Positions 35,280 to 43,335 are shown, numbered from the stretch's first letter. The stretch: 64,000 nucleotides of DNA from Micromonospora luteifusca (GCF_016907275.1 NZ_JAFBBP010000001.1:2160001-2224000); one strand, 5' to 3'. A program made the numbers and translations. The notes: a model not told the origin generated them from the sequence alone.

Positions 35280-36293
35280 TCAACAGCGGGTCGGCTGACC
35301 CCCTGAGCGCAACGCTTCAAGGGCGGTCATCGCCTCGTCCAACGAACCCACCCGGAGCAGCGGCAGACCGGGCTGCGGATTGCGGACCGCCTCGGCGCAG
35401 TTGTCCGCCGGCACCAGGAAGACCTTGGCCCCGGCGCGCTTCGCGCCGACCAACTTCTGCGCGATTCCGCCGATCGGACCGACGGTGCCCTCGTCGTCGA
35501 TGGTGCCCGTGCCGGCGATGACCTGGCCTCCGGTGAGGTCGGCCGGGGTCAGCTTGTCCACGATTCCCAGGGCGAACATCAGACCGGCGCTCGGCCCGCC
35601 GATGTCACCCAGGTCGATGCCGAGGGTGAACGGGTGCGGCTGCTGCTGATCGATCTCGACGCCGATCCGCGGTCGACCGTCCTGCTCACGACTGGTCACC
35701 GTCGCCGTGGCCGGCGCACCGTCACGGGTGTAGGCGATCGTCAACGCCGTGCCGGCCGGCTTGGCCCGGACCAGTTCGGTGACCTTCGAGGCCACCGGCA
35801 CCGGCTGACCGTCGACCGCGGTGATCACATCGCCGACCTTCAGCAACCCGGCGGCCGGGCCATCACCGGACACCGTCTTGATCACCACCTGCACCGGAAA
35901 GCCCAACTCCCGCAGCGCGGCAGTCTCCGCGCTGGTCTGCGAGGCCTTGAAGTCCTCGGCGTTGCGCTGCTCGACCTGCTCGGTCGACTCCCCCGGCGGG
36001 TAGACCAGCTCACGCGGCACCACCGCCTCGTCGTCGGAGAACCAGCCCGCGATCGCCCCACGCAGCCGCACCGTGGGCTGCACCCCCACCGTGGTCAGCC
36101 GCAACTGGCCAACGGAGGTCGAGGTTTCCCGCCCGGAGACCTGGATGACCTCCTTACCGTCGGCCGTACCCAGGGTGTTGACCGTCGGGCCCGGGCCAAG
36201 CACCACGTACGGGATCGGCACCCGGAGCACCCCGATACTCAGCAGGGCGGTGAACAGGGCACCGAGCAGGACCGTCAGGCCACGACGTCTCAT
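35280..36293 (-). CDS. PDZ-domain, Lon-type (S16) serine protease, YlbL family
   Basis: A 337-residue membrane-anchored protease. One N-terminal helix (LTVLLGALFTALLSIGVL) is followed by an extracytoplasmic body, a PDZ domain (about 150-200: GDGPAAGLLKVGDVITAVDGQ) and the S16 domain with catalytic Ser in GGPSAGLMFAL and Lys in QKLVGAKRAGAK. In Bacillus the homologue YlbL helps degrade a membrane cell-division inhibitor; here the target is unknown. It precedes the UPF0182 gene and probably shares its transcript. It diverges from the DUF2342 zincin across 115 bases. Confidence 0.9.
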   Translation of the reverse strand: MRRRGLTVLLGALFTALLSIGVLRVPIPYVVLGPGPTVNTLGTADGKEVIQVSGRETSTSVGQLRLTTVGVQPTVRLRGAIAGWFSDDEAVVPRELVYPPGESTEQVEQRNAEDFKASQTSAETAALRELGFPVQVVIKTVSGDGPAAGLLKVGDVITAVDGQPVPVASKVTELVRAKPAGTALTIAYTRDGAPATATVTSREQDGRPRIGVEIDQQQPHPFTLGIDLGDIGGPSAGLMFALGIVDKLTPADLTGGQVIAGTGTIDDEGTVGPIGGIAQKLVGAKRAGAKVFLVPADNCAEAVRNPQPGLPLLRVGSLDEAMTALEALRSGGQPTRC

Positions 36294-36408
36294 GCCGCAG
36301 AGCGTACCGACCAGCTGGGCGCCGTCTGCCGGATGCGTCGTTCGACTTCGCCCTCAGCGCAACGCCAGCGGCGGCGACCAGGGGCGCGGCCCGCGTACCG
36401 TAGACGTC

Positions 36409-37698
36409 GTGCCTGATATTCCGTTCGGTTTCGCGCTCCCGGGTGGGCAACCACCAGACCCCAACGATCCCGCGCAGATGCAGCAGTTCATGTCGCAGTT
36501 GCAGCACCTGCTCTCCGCGCCGGGCAGCGGTCCGGTCAACTGGGACCTGGCCCGGCAGGTAGCGGCCAGCCAGCTCGCGGCCGCCGGCGACCCGGCGGTG
36601 TCACCGTATGAGCGCAACGCGGTCGAGGAAGCGCTGCGCCTGGCCGATCTGTGGTTGGAGCCGGCCTCGGCATGGCCGTCGGGCATCCAGTCCCCGGTCG
36701 CCTGGAACCGCAATGAGTGGATCTTCAAGACGCTGGACGTGTGGCGCAAACTCTGCGACCCGGTCGCGAGCCGGATGGTCGGCGCGATGGGCGACCTCGT
36801 GCCACCGGAGGCACGCGACCAGCTCGGCCCGATGCAGTCGATGGTCGCCACCCTCGGTGGCGCGCTCTTCGGCGGCCAGCTGGGCCAGGCCCTCGGTTCG
36901 CTCGCCGCGGAGGTGCTCTCCGCCGGCGACATCGGGCTGCCGCTCGGCCCGGCCGGCACGGCCGCGCTGATCCCGGCCAACATCCGGGCGTACGGCGAGG
37001 GCCTGGAGCTTCCCGAAGATGAGGTACGCCTCTACGTGGCGCTGCGTGAGGCCGCCCACCAGCGGCTGTTCCAGCACGTCCCGTGGCTGCGTGGGCATGT
37101 GCTCAGCGCGGTCGAGATGTACGCCTCGGGCATCCGGGTCAATCGGGAGGCGATCGAGGAGGCGATGGGTCGGGTCGACCCGACCGACCCGGAGTCGATG
37201 CAGGCGATCGCCCTGGAGGGCATCTTCACCCCGGAGGACAGCCCGGCGCAGAAGGCCTCACTGGCCCGACTGGAGACGGCCCTCGCCCTCGTCGAGGGCT
37301 GGGTGTGCCACGTCGTGGACAACGCCGCCAGCGACCGGCTGCCCAACGTCGTCCGGTTGGGCGAGGCGTTCCGCCGTCGCCGGGCCGCCGGCGGGCCGGC
37401 CGAGCAGACCTTCGCCGCACTGGTCGGCCTGGAGCTGCGCCCGCGTCGACTGCGCGAGGCCGCGGCGCTCTGGGCCGCGCTCACCCAGCACCGCGGCATC
37501 GAAGGCCGGGACGCCGTCTGGGGCCACCCGGACCTGCTCCCCTCGGACGACGACTTCGCCGACCCGGTCGCCTTCGCGATGAACGACATGGACCTGAGCG
37601 AGCTGGACAGCTTCGACTTCACCGCTCCCGGTGGCGCGGAGGAGAAGGCCCCGGGCCAGCCCGACGAGACCGACGGCGAGGGCGACGTCAAGCCCTGA
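36409..37698 (+). CDS. DUF2342 zinc-dependent metalloprotease-like protein
   Basis: A 429-residue protein starting at GTG with PDIPFGFALPGG. The zincin-like helix reads LREAAHQRLFQHVPWL, where relatives have HEVAHxRLF; here the first His of the HExxH-type motif is replaced by Arg (REAAH), so catalytic activity is doubtful. Other family blocks are MVGAMGDLVPPEARDQLGPM, GGALFGGQLGQALGSLA and EGWVCHVVDNA. The C-terminal 60 residues are acidic. Its role is unknown; some databases call it F420-biosynthesis associated. It is conserved beside the PDZ-protease gene. Confidence 0.8.
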   Translation: MPDIPFGFALPGGQPPDPNDPAQMQQFMSQLQHLLSAPGSGPVNWDLARQVAASQLAAAGDPAVSPYERNAVEEALRLADLWLEPASAWPSGIQSPVAWNRNEWIFKTLDVWRKLCDPVASRMVGAMGDLVPPEARDQLGPMQSMVATLGGALFGGQLGQALGSLAAEVLSAGDIGLPLGPAGTAALIPANIRAYGEGLELPEDEVRLYVALREAAHQRLFQHVPWLRGHVLSAVEMYASGIRVNREAIEEAMGRVDPTDPESMQAIALEGIFTPEDSPAQKASLARLETALALVEGWVCHVVDNAASDRLPNVVRLGEAFRRRRAAGGPAEQTFAALVGLELRPRRLREAAALWAALTQHRGIEGRDAVWGHPDLLPSDDDFADPVAFAMNDMDLSELDSFDFTAPGGAEEKAPGQPDETDGEGDVKP

Positions 37699-37721
37699 TG
37701 CCAGTGCCCTGACGCCAGTGC

Positions 37722-37756
37722 CCGAGTGCCCGCTCCGATCTGCGGCGGGCACTCGG
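37722..37756 (+). terminator. Terminator of the DUF2342 gene
   Basis: CCGAGTGCCCGC (37722-37733) pairs perfectly with GCGGGCACTCGG (37745-37756), 24 bases beyond the stop codon. The spacer to it has the decamer GCCAGTGCCC twice. Confidence 0.7.
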
Positions 37757-37840
37757 CGTACAGGTGGGTTCTGCCTCGGGTCCGCCGTGACTCAGACCTG
37801 GCCCGACAGGTGCGGGCCGGCCGTCGCTCCGACCCTGACC

Positions 37841-37961
37841 CAACGCGTAGCCGGCACCCGAGACCCGGACCAGCGCATGGCGGCACCCGGGGACCCTGAC
37901 CGGCGCGTAGCCGACGCCCGGAGACCCGGATCAGCGCCGAGTTGGCGCCGACGACCCGGAC
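37841..37961. repeat. Degenerate 30-31 bp tandem repeat, about four units
   Basis: Four consecutive units begin CAACGCGTAG, CAGCGCATGG, CGGCGCGTAG and CAGCGCCGAG and end in GACCCGGAC/T-like text. They are 30, 30, 31 and 30 bases long. This fills most of the 313-base gap between the DUF2342 gene and the CofC-like gene; no gene is seen there. Confidence 0.6.
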
Positions 37962-38011
37962 CTGGCGAGTGGCCGCGCCGGGGTATGACGCCGGTTAGGC
38001 GGGTCGGCTGC

Positions 38012-38620
38012 TCAAGTGGGTCGACCCGAGCCCGAGAGAAGGGCGCGGGTCGCATCCCAGCCCTCGAAGGCTGGGTCCAGCGTGGCCAGGTCAGCCGGGC
38101 CGCGCAGCCGTCGCCAGCCGGCGGTGACCGCCACGTCCCCAGGTCGAGGGGCACCGGAACGCACGTCGGCTGGGTTCGCCGTGTCCAGATCCAGCGGGGG
38201 CAGCCAGCCCGGCACGGGCAGTCGCACCGCCACCCCGAGCAGGCCTGGGCCGCCCCCCTCGACCGGGGCCACCGCAACCGGTCGGGTGGTGAGCGGACGC
38301 AGCAGCTTGCCGACGGTGAGTGCGGGCAGGTCGGGCACGTCGCCAGCGAGCACCGCCGCCTGGTCGTAGCCCTCCAGTGCGGCGAAAACGGCGTTCGGCG
38401 TCGGCTCGGTCACCTCGTACACGGCCGTGCCGGGCCAGACCAGCGCGTCGGCCAGCGCACGATCGGCCGGGGTCACCGCGACCGCGACTTCCACCTCGTT
38501 GAGGGTGGCGAGCAGGTCGATGACATCTTCTGCGAGAGCCGCTCGCCATTGCGCCCGGTCGACGCCGGGCGGCGACCAGCGGACCGGTCCGAGCAACGCC
38601 ACCACCACTCGTCGTGCCAC
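38012..38620 (-). CDS. CofC/MobA-like nucleotidyltransferase-fold protein
   Basis: A 202-residue protein starting at GTG. The order of strands resembles the CofC/DUF2064 NTP-transferase fold: VVVALLGPVRWSPPG at the start, VEVAVAVTPADRALADAL, and AAVLAGDVPDLPALTVGKLL with the Asp that usually binds metal and nucleotide, followed by a substrate side GGGPGLLGVAVRLPVPGW. The N-terminal GxGxR loop of true nucleotidyltransferases is weak. It could be a divergent phospholactate guanylyltransferase-like protein or a non-catalytic relative. It stands alone between two repeat-rich spacers. Confidence 0.5.
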   Translation of the reverse strand: MARRVVVALLGPVRWSPPGVDRAQWRAALAEDVIDLLATLNEVEVAVAVTPADRALADALVWPGTAVYEVTEPTPNAVFAALEGYDQAAVLAGDVPDLPALTVGKLLRPLTTRPVAVAPVEGGGPGLLGVAVRLPVPGWLPPLDLDTANPADVRSGAPRPGDVAVTAGWRRLRGPADLATLDPAFEGWDATRALLSGSGRPT

Positions 38621-38930
38621 CTCCCGACCCTAGCGCCCGACCCGGCCTGGCCCTGACCCCGCCCATCCAGCCCGACTCCGGCGACCCGCCCAGACCCGAT
38701 CCACCCCGGCCCGGCCCGTGAGCCCGCCGAGGCTGACCTAGCCGTCCGGGCCCAGCCCCTGACCTCGCCGGACTGACCTGACCGGTCCCGGCCCGACCCG
38801 GCCCGTCACTCCGCCGGGCCCGACCTGACCGGGCCCGACCGGGCCTGTGACCCCGCCGGCCCGTCCCTCCTGAGCCCCATCCGTTCTGATCGCTTTGTCC
38901 TGTGTTGATCCGACTCACCTGACCTCATCT
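38621..38930. other. Cytosine-biased low-complexity spacer
   Basis: No gene is seen. The plus strand is a monotonous succession of GACCC, CCGGCCC and CTGACC words (for example the region 38764-38862), much richer in C than G. It resembles degenerate tandem repeats without a clear fixed unit. Confidence 0.5.
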
Positions 38931-38966
38931 GGCCAGGTTTGGCTGCCGCCACCCAGGCCCGAGGTG

Positions 38967-39042
38967 TGATCGACTCCGTTTCGGCGATGTGGGGCCATCC
39001 CAGCGCGCGGATACCCCCACATCGGGGATATGGAGTCGATCA
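38967..39042. repeat. Intergenic palindromic element with interrupted 28-base arms
   Basis: TGATCGACTCC (38967-38977) pairs with GGAGTCGATCA (39032-39042), and CGATGTGGGG (38985-38994) pairs with CCCCACATCG (39015-39024). A symmetrical 7-base mismatch separates inner and outer arms and the loop is 20 bases. The symmetry suggests a mobile or structural repeat or a hairpin RNA. One copy occurs in the window. Confidence 0.65.
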
Positions 39043-39225
39043 AGAAGGTTTCGCCGCAACCGCCCCAGCAGCATCGCCCGCTCAGGCCGACTTGTCCGGA
39101 TATGAGCTACAACGAAGATCCGCGCGTGCCGCCAAGTCGCTCGGCACTACGAGCACGCGGACAAGCGGGCGGTCGAACCCACGGGCACGCGGGCACACTG
39201 GACACACCGGGCACAGCGACACGCC

Positions 39226-39349
39226 GGGCACGCGGACGCGGGCACAGCGACACGCCGGGCACGCGGACGCGGGCACAGCGACACGCCGGGCACGCGGACG
39301 CGGGCACAGCGACACGCCGGGCACGCGGACGCGGGCACACCGACACGCC
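39226..39349. repeat. 31-bp minisatellite, four copies
   Basis: Four head-to-tail 31-base units start at 39226, 39257, 39288 and 39319; the first three are identical and the fourth has one change. Each starts GGGCACGCGGACGCGGGCAC. Degenerate half units flank it on both sides (about 39150-39225 and 39350-39412). There are no unique spacers, so it is not CRISPR. Since 31 is not a multiple of 3 the unit shifts frame, and the Arg/His/Thr-rich open frames over it are not credible genes. Confidence 0.85.
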
Positions 39350-39429
39350 GGCACACCGGGCACGCGGACACGCGGGTACACCGGGCGCGGACACGCGGAC
39401 CGGCGGGCGCGCAGGCGGGCGAGGATCGG

Positions 39430-39960
39430 TCAGGTCGTGACCGGGGCGCAGGAGGCAGCGGCAACGCCCTCCAGGTAGCCGCGGGCGCGTTCCGCTCTGG
39501 GGTAGCGGCCGACCAACGCCCAGAACCGGGCGTTGTGGCTGGGCACGATCAGGTGCGCCAGCTCGTGCAGCAGCACGTAGTCGATCACCCAGTCGGGCAT
39601 TTCCTGGACGCGGTGCGAGATCCGGATGCTGCGGTCGGCAGGGGTGCAGGAGCCCCACCGGCCGTTCTGGTTGGTGACCCAGCGGACGCTGGCTGGCACC
39701 GCCTTCGTGGCGTACTCGGGGAGGTGGAGGTCGATGAGCCGGGTGGCTCGGGCCAGCAGCTCGGCGTCGGAGCGGGCCAGGCGCCCTTCCCGGGCGGCGA
39801 GCCGGGCGAGCATCCGGTCGACCCACTCGCTCTCCTCGGCACGGGAGAACTGGTCCGGGATGAGGACGACGACCCGCTCACCATCACGGTACGCAGACAC
39901 CGTGCGTCGTCGGCGCTGGCTGCGCCGCACCTCGACGACCGGCTTGCGCGTCCCCGCCAT
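39430..39960 (-). CDS. YgjP/DUF45-type metal-dependent hydrolase
   Basis: A 176-residue protein with the zinc motif LLHELAHLIVPSHNARFW (HELAH plus a third His). Upstream it has VRRSQRRRRTVSAYRDGERVVVLIP and NGRWGSCTPADRSIRISHRV, standard for the YgjP/SprT-like M48-related family. The family is annotated as metallopeptidase-like or pyrophosphatase; the real substrate is not settled. The start is ATG 39960 (or GTG 39963). It stands alone beside the minisatellite. Confidence 0.85.
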   Translation of the reverse strand: MAGTRKPVVEVRRSQRRRRTVSAYRDGERVVVLIPDQFSRAEESEWVDRMLARLAAREGRLARSDAELLARATRLIDLHLPEYATKAVPASVRWVTNQNGRWGSCTPADRSIRISHRVQEMPDWVIDYVLLHELAHLIVPSHNARFWALVGRYPRAERARGYLEGVAAASCAPVTT

Positions 39961-39963
39961 CAC

Positions 39964-40475
39964 TGGCCCGCGCAGCCTCTGCTACGTGTCACGAAGGAAA
40001 GCTAATGCGTACTGACCAGGGGTCCGCAAGAGTCAACCGCACGACACGCGCCCAGAAAATGGTGATTGGTCGCCAGGCGTCCCGAAAATTTCTTGACCGC
40101 GGCACCCCCGCGCCATCTCGTCACCCTTCGTGAACACCGAATGGGCGCCGATACGCGGCACCTCTCCACCGTAGGTGATCACCGCCCCGGATGCTGTCGC
40201 GGGGGCACCCGCACGGGTGGCTGTGAGGGTTTGGTCGGCGTGTCCCCGCCAAACTGACTTATCCGACCTATTTCGCCATGCACACTCTCGACGTCGACTT
40301 GCTCACAGTGTCGATGCACAGCTGACATGGAACTGCCCAGACCTGGGTAGGGTCCGCGGACCAGCGGTCATGAAGGTGGCCGTGGAGTGAGACCCAGCGC
40401 CGGCGCCCCGTGTGGCCCGCCGCCGGGCACCCCGCCGGGACGGCATCGACCGGCGGACGAGACGAGGAGGGCACC
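39964..40475. other. 512-base intergenic region without a recognised gene
   Basis: No convincing gene is seen. The region is less GC-rich than its surroundings in two patches (about 40050-40100 and 40255-40310). It holds a perfect palindrome GGTGATCACC at 40176-40185. It must carry the promoters of the divergent DUF45 and DUF5679 genes; I cannot fix their positions. No riboswitch class was recognised. Confidence 0.4.
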
Positions 40476-40646
40476 GTGGCCGACCAGGCCCAGACGACCT
40501 ACAACGGTTACTGCGTGAAGTGCAAGGAGAAGCGGGACTTCGAGGGGCACGTCGAGGTCTCGAAGACCGGAATGAACATGGCCAAGGGCAAGTGTCCGGT
40601 ATGCGGAACAACAGTGAACCGCATCCTGGGCAAGGCCAAGGTCTGA
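40476..40646 (+). CDS. DUF5679 small zinc-ribbon protein
   Basis: A 56-residue protein starting at GTG after GAGGAGGGCACC. Two Cys pairs, YCVKCKEKRDFEG and GKCPVCGTTVNRILGK, form a treble-clef or ribbon zinc site. This is the DUF5679 pattern of a small cytoplasmic protein conserved in actinobacteria. The family function is unknown; the fold and Lys-rich sequence suggest nucleic-acid or ribosome contact, which is only inference. Confidence 0.8.
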   Translation: MADQAQTTYNGYCVKCKEKRDFEGHVEVSKTGMNMAKGKCPVCGTTVNRILGKAKV

Positions 40647-40768
40647 TCCGTACGGGTGGCGGGGGTGGGGTGGCCGGTGGCCACCCCACCCCGTTGCCGT
40701 TTCGGGCTGGCGGCGCTCCCACGGGTCGTCGACGGCCTGTCGGGTGACCGACACCTCCGTCGGCGGGC

Positions 40769-40830
40769 TGTGGAAAACCCGCCGAATCCTGTGGACAACG
40801 CAGGACAGGGGCTTGGCCGCCTGTGGACAA
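40769..40830 (+). promoter_or_regulatory. Cluster of three DnaA-box-like nonamers
   Basis: TGTGGAAAA (40769-40777), TGTGGACAA (40790-40798) and TGTGGACAA (40822-40830) lie in the same orientation. The last two are the exact complement of TTGTCCACA, the high-GC actinobacterial DnaA box. Start-to-start distances are 21 and 32 bases, close to two and three helical turns, so all face one side of the helix. They lie just before the ThiF-like gene. Between them and its start there is also a perfect repeat GGTCAC-CATTC-GTGACC (40854-40870). Confidence 0.6.
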
Positions 40831-40870
40831 CGATCGACCTAACGCGAGGATGTGGTCACCATTCGTGACC

Positions 40871-41983
40871 ATGAGCCGCACCGCACTGCCCCGCCCCACG
40901 CTGCTGCCCGGGCTCAACCGGCTCTGGCGAGACCGACACACCCTCCAGCTCGGCGTCGGCCCCGGGCCCGCTGTGCTGCTGGAGCTGGCCAACCCCCGCG
41001 CCGCCCACCTGCTCGACCTGCTCGACGGCACCCGCAGCGAGCGCGCCGTGCTGGCCGAGGCGGCCACCGCGCGGGTCACCGCCGACGACGCGCGTACCCT
41101 GCTCGACGCCCTGCGGGCGGCCGGTCTGCTGGTGTCCGCGCACAGCCTGCTCCCCCGTGACCTGGCCGGCGCGGTCCGTGCCCGGCTCACGGCGGAGGCC
41201 TGCGCGCTGGCCCTGACCGCCGCTCGACTGCCCGGTACCCCTGCTCAGGTCCTCCGTCGGCGGCGGGCCGCCCGAGTCGTGCTCACCGGCGCCGGGGCGC
41301 TCGGCGGGCCGCTGACGGTGGCACTGGCCCAGTCGGGCGTCGGGCAGGTGATCCCGCTGCTCACCGGCCCGGTACGCCCCGTCGACCTGGTCGGCACGGG
41401 CATCCCCGCCACCGAGCTCGGCCACCCGCTGGCACCGGCGGTGCGGGCCGCGGTCGACCGCCTCGCGCCAGGCACCGGAACCCGGCCGGGCCGGACCGGC
41501 CGGGTGGACCTGGTGATCCAACTCGGCACCGACCGGCCGACCGCGCTGCTCGCCGCCGGTCTCGCCCAGCGCCGGCAGCCACACCTGCTGGTCACCCTGC
41601 GCGAGGGCGTACCGGTCGTCGGGCCGCTGGTCCGCCCACCCGCCGGGCCCTGCCTGCACTGCGTCGAGCTGCACCGGGCCGACCGCGACCCGGACTGGCC
41701 GCGGCTCGCCGCCCAACTCGCCGCCGCCGACCCGGTGGCCGCCGGCGCGACCGGCACGCTGCTCGCGGCCATCGGGTACGCGCTGGCCGAGGCGCTGACG
41801 CAGCTCGACGGCGGGCAGCCGGAGACACTGGGTGGGGCCATGGAGATCACCGGTGCCGGCCGTTTCCGTCGCCGGGGCTGGCCGCCACACCCGGCATGTG
41901 GGTGCTCGCAGGGACGAGTGTCCGCACCAGCCCGGCCGCAGAGCAGCAGCGGGGCCCTCCGGTCGGTAACAATGACCGGGTGA
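40871..41983 (+). CDS. ThiF-like protein with RRE-type N-terminus (TOMM leader-binding-like)
   Basis: A 370-residue protein. Residues about 1-95 (RPTLLPGLNRLWRDRHTLQL, then a winged-helix-like part) resemble the leader-peptide-binding module of azoline-forming RiPP enzymes. The rest is an E1/ThiF-like Rossmann fold with VVLTGAGALGGPL. It lacks the usual Asp and Arg that bind ATP after the second strand, so adenylation is doubtful. Two Cys pairs for zinc remain (GPCLHC and PACGC). No YcaO or precursor gene is near. ATG 40871 is chosen by similarity; ATG 40850 and GTG 40865 are in frame too. Its stop overlaps the next start (GTGA). Confidence 0.7.
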   Translation: MSRTALPRPTLLPGLNRLWRDRHTLQLGVGPGPAVLLELANPRAAHLLDLLDGTRSERAVLAEAATARVTADDARTLLDALRAAGLLVSAHSLLPRDLAGAVRARLTAEACALALTAARLPGTPAQVLRRRRAARVVLTGAGALGGPLTVALAQSGVGQVIPLLTGPVRPVDLVGTGIPATELGHPLAPAVRAAVDRLAPGTGTRPGRTGRVDLVIQLGTDRPTALLAAGLAQRRQPHLLVTLREGVPVVGPLVRPPAGPCLHCVELHRADRDPDWPRLAAQLAAADPVAAGATGTLLAAIGYALAEALTQLDGGQPETLGGAMEITGAGRFRRRGWPPHPACGCSQGRVSAPARPQSSSGALRSVTMTG

Positions 41984-43326
41984 CCGACATCCCGCGCCGC
42001 GCCGTGTCCCGCACCGCCAAGCTCGCCGCCCTGCCGCTCGGCTTCGCCGGCCGGACCGTTCTCGGCATGGGAAAGCGCGTCACCGGGCTCGCCTCCGACG
42101 TGATCTCCGCGGAGATCCAGCAGCGCACCGCCGAACAACTGTTCAGCGTGCTCGGCCAGCTCAAGGGCGGGGCGATGAAGTTCGGCCAAGCGCTGTCGGT
42201 CTTCGAGGCGGCACTGCCGGAGGAGATCGCCGCGCCCTACCGTCAGGCGCTCACGAAGCTTCAGGAGGCGGCACCGCCGCTGCCGGTCGCCAGCGTGCAC
42301 AAGGTGCTGACCGAGCAGCTCGGCCCGGACTGGCGGGACCGGTTCGTCGAGTTCAACGACGTCCCGGCCGCCGCCGCCAGCATCGGCCAGGTCCACCGGG
42401 CACGGTGGCGGGAGCCGGGGTTCGACGAGTCGGGCGCGCCGAACAGCCGCGACGTGGCTGTCAAGATCCAGTATCCGGGCGCCGGGGAGGCGCTGCTCGC
42501 CGACCTGAAACAGCTCTCCCGCCTGGCCGGGATGTTCCGGGCCATCCAGCCCGGTCTGGACGTCAAGCCGCTCCTGGTCGAGCTGCGCGAGCGGATCACC
42601 GAGGAACTGGACTACGAGCTGGAGGCCGAGTCGCAGCGCACCTTCGCGGCCGCGTACGCCGACGACCCGGAGATCTACATCCCGAAGGTGGTCCACGCGG
42701 CGCCTCGTGTGCTGGTCACCGAGTGGGTGACCGGCACTCCGCTGGCTGACATCATCCGCGAGGGCACCGAGGAGGATCGGGACGAGGCCGGCCGGTTGAT
42801 GGCCACCCTGCACCTCTCCGCGCCACAGCGGGCTGGGCTGCTGCACGCCGACCCGCACCCGGGAAACTTCCGGCTGCTGCCCGACGGCCGACTCGGGGTG
42901 ATCGACTTCGGCGCGGTGGCCCGGATGCCGGAGGGCACGCCGGAGCCGATCGGTCGCATCGCCGCGCTGGCCCTGAGTGGGGATGCCGACGGGGTGGTGG
43001 CGGGGCTCCGGTCAGAGGGCTTCATCGGCTCTGCGGAGGAGATCGACGCCGAGGGGGTGCTCGACTTCATCCGTCCGATGCTGGAGCCCATCGCGGCGGA
43101 CGGGTTCCGGTTCACCCGGGCCTGGCTGCGGGGCGAGGCGGGCCGACTGGCGAGTCCCCGCTCCCCCACGTACCAGCTGAGCAGGCAGCTCAACCTGCCG
43201 CCGTCGTACCTGCTGATCCACCGGGTGACGCTCGGATCGATCGGGGTGCTCTGCCAACTGGAGGCAAAGGCCCCGTACCGCAGCATCCTGGAGCGCTGGC
43301 TGCCCGGCTTCGCCCCGGTCGCCTGA
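41980..43326 (+). CDS. ABC1/UbiB-family atypical kinase
   Basis: A 448-residue member of the ABC1 (ADCK/UbiB) protein-kinase-like family. The KxGQ motif reads KFGQALSVFEAALPEE, the Ala-rich loop is ASIGQVHRARW, the Lys is in VAVKIQYPG, and catalytic and metal residues are in HADPHPGNFR and VIDFGAVA. Relatives support ubiquinone or menaquinone synthesis and lipid homeostasis as ATPases. Here GTG 41980 overlaps the ThiF-like stop, so the two are co-translated. A homologue (Rv3197) sits beside whiB7 in M. tuberculosis and is linked to macrolide tolerance, as I recall. Confidence 0.88.
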   Translation: MTDIPRRAVSRTAKLAALPLGFAGRTVLGMGKRVTGLASDVISAEIQQRTAEQLFSVLGQLKGGAMKFGQALSVFEAALPEEIAAPYRQALTKLQEAAPPLPVASVHKVLTEQLGPDWRDRFVEFNDVPAAAASIGQVHRARWREPGFDESGAPNSRDVAVKIQYPGAGEALLADLKQLSRLAGMFRAIQPGLDVKPLLVELRERITEELDYELEAESQRTFAAAYADDPEIYIPKVVHAAPRVLVTEWVTGTPLADIIREGTEEDRDEAGRLMATLHLSAPQRAGLLHADPHPGNFRLLPDGRLGVIDFGAVARMPEGTPEPIGRIAALALSGDADGVVAGLRSEGFIGSAEEIDAEGVLDFIRPMLEPIAADGFRFTRAWLRGEAGRLASPRSPTYQLSRQLNLPPSYLLIHRVTLGSIGVLCQLEAKAPYRSILERWLPGFAPVA

Positions 43327-43335
43327 AGACGTCAC

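Noticed and set aside
32040..35306. A plus-strand open frame of 1088 codons opposite the UPF0182 gene
   Set aside because: High-GC codon use leaves the antisense frame open; its translation has no domain pattern and the minus-strand gene is certain.
39226..39349. CRISPR array
   Set aside because: Repeats are directly adjacent with no unique spacers and there are no cas genes.
39030..39480. Arg/His/Thr-rich repeat proteins on both strands
   Set aside because: They only translate the 31-bp minisatellite; the unit is not a multiple of three and no ribosome site or homologue is evident.
40769..40830. Chromosomal replication origin
   Set aside because: Only three boxes, no AT-rich unwinding region, and no dnaA/dnaN/rpmH neighbourhood.
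40871..43326. Azoline RiPP or CBASS-like E1 defence cluster
   Set aside because: No YcaO, precursor peptide, E2/JAB protein, cyclase or effector gene nearby, and the E1-like ATP site seems incomplete.
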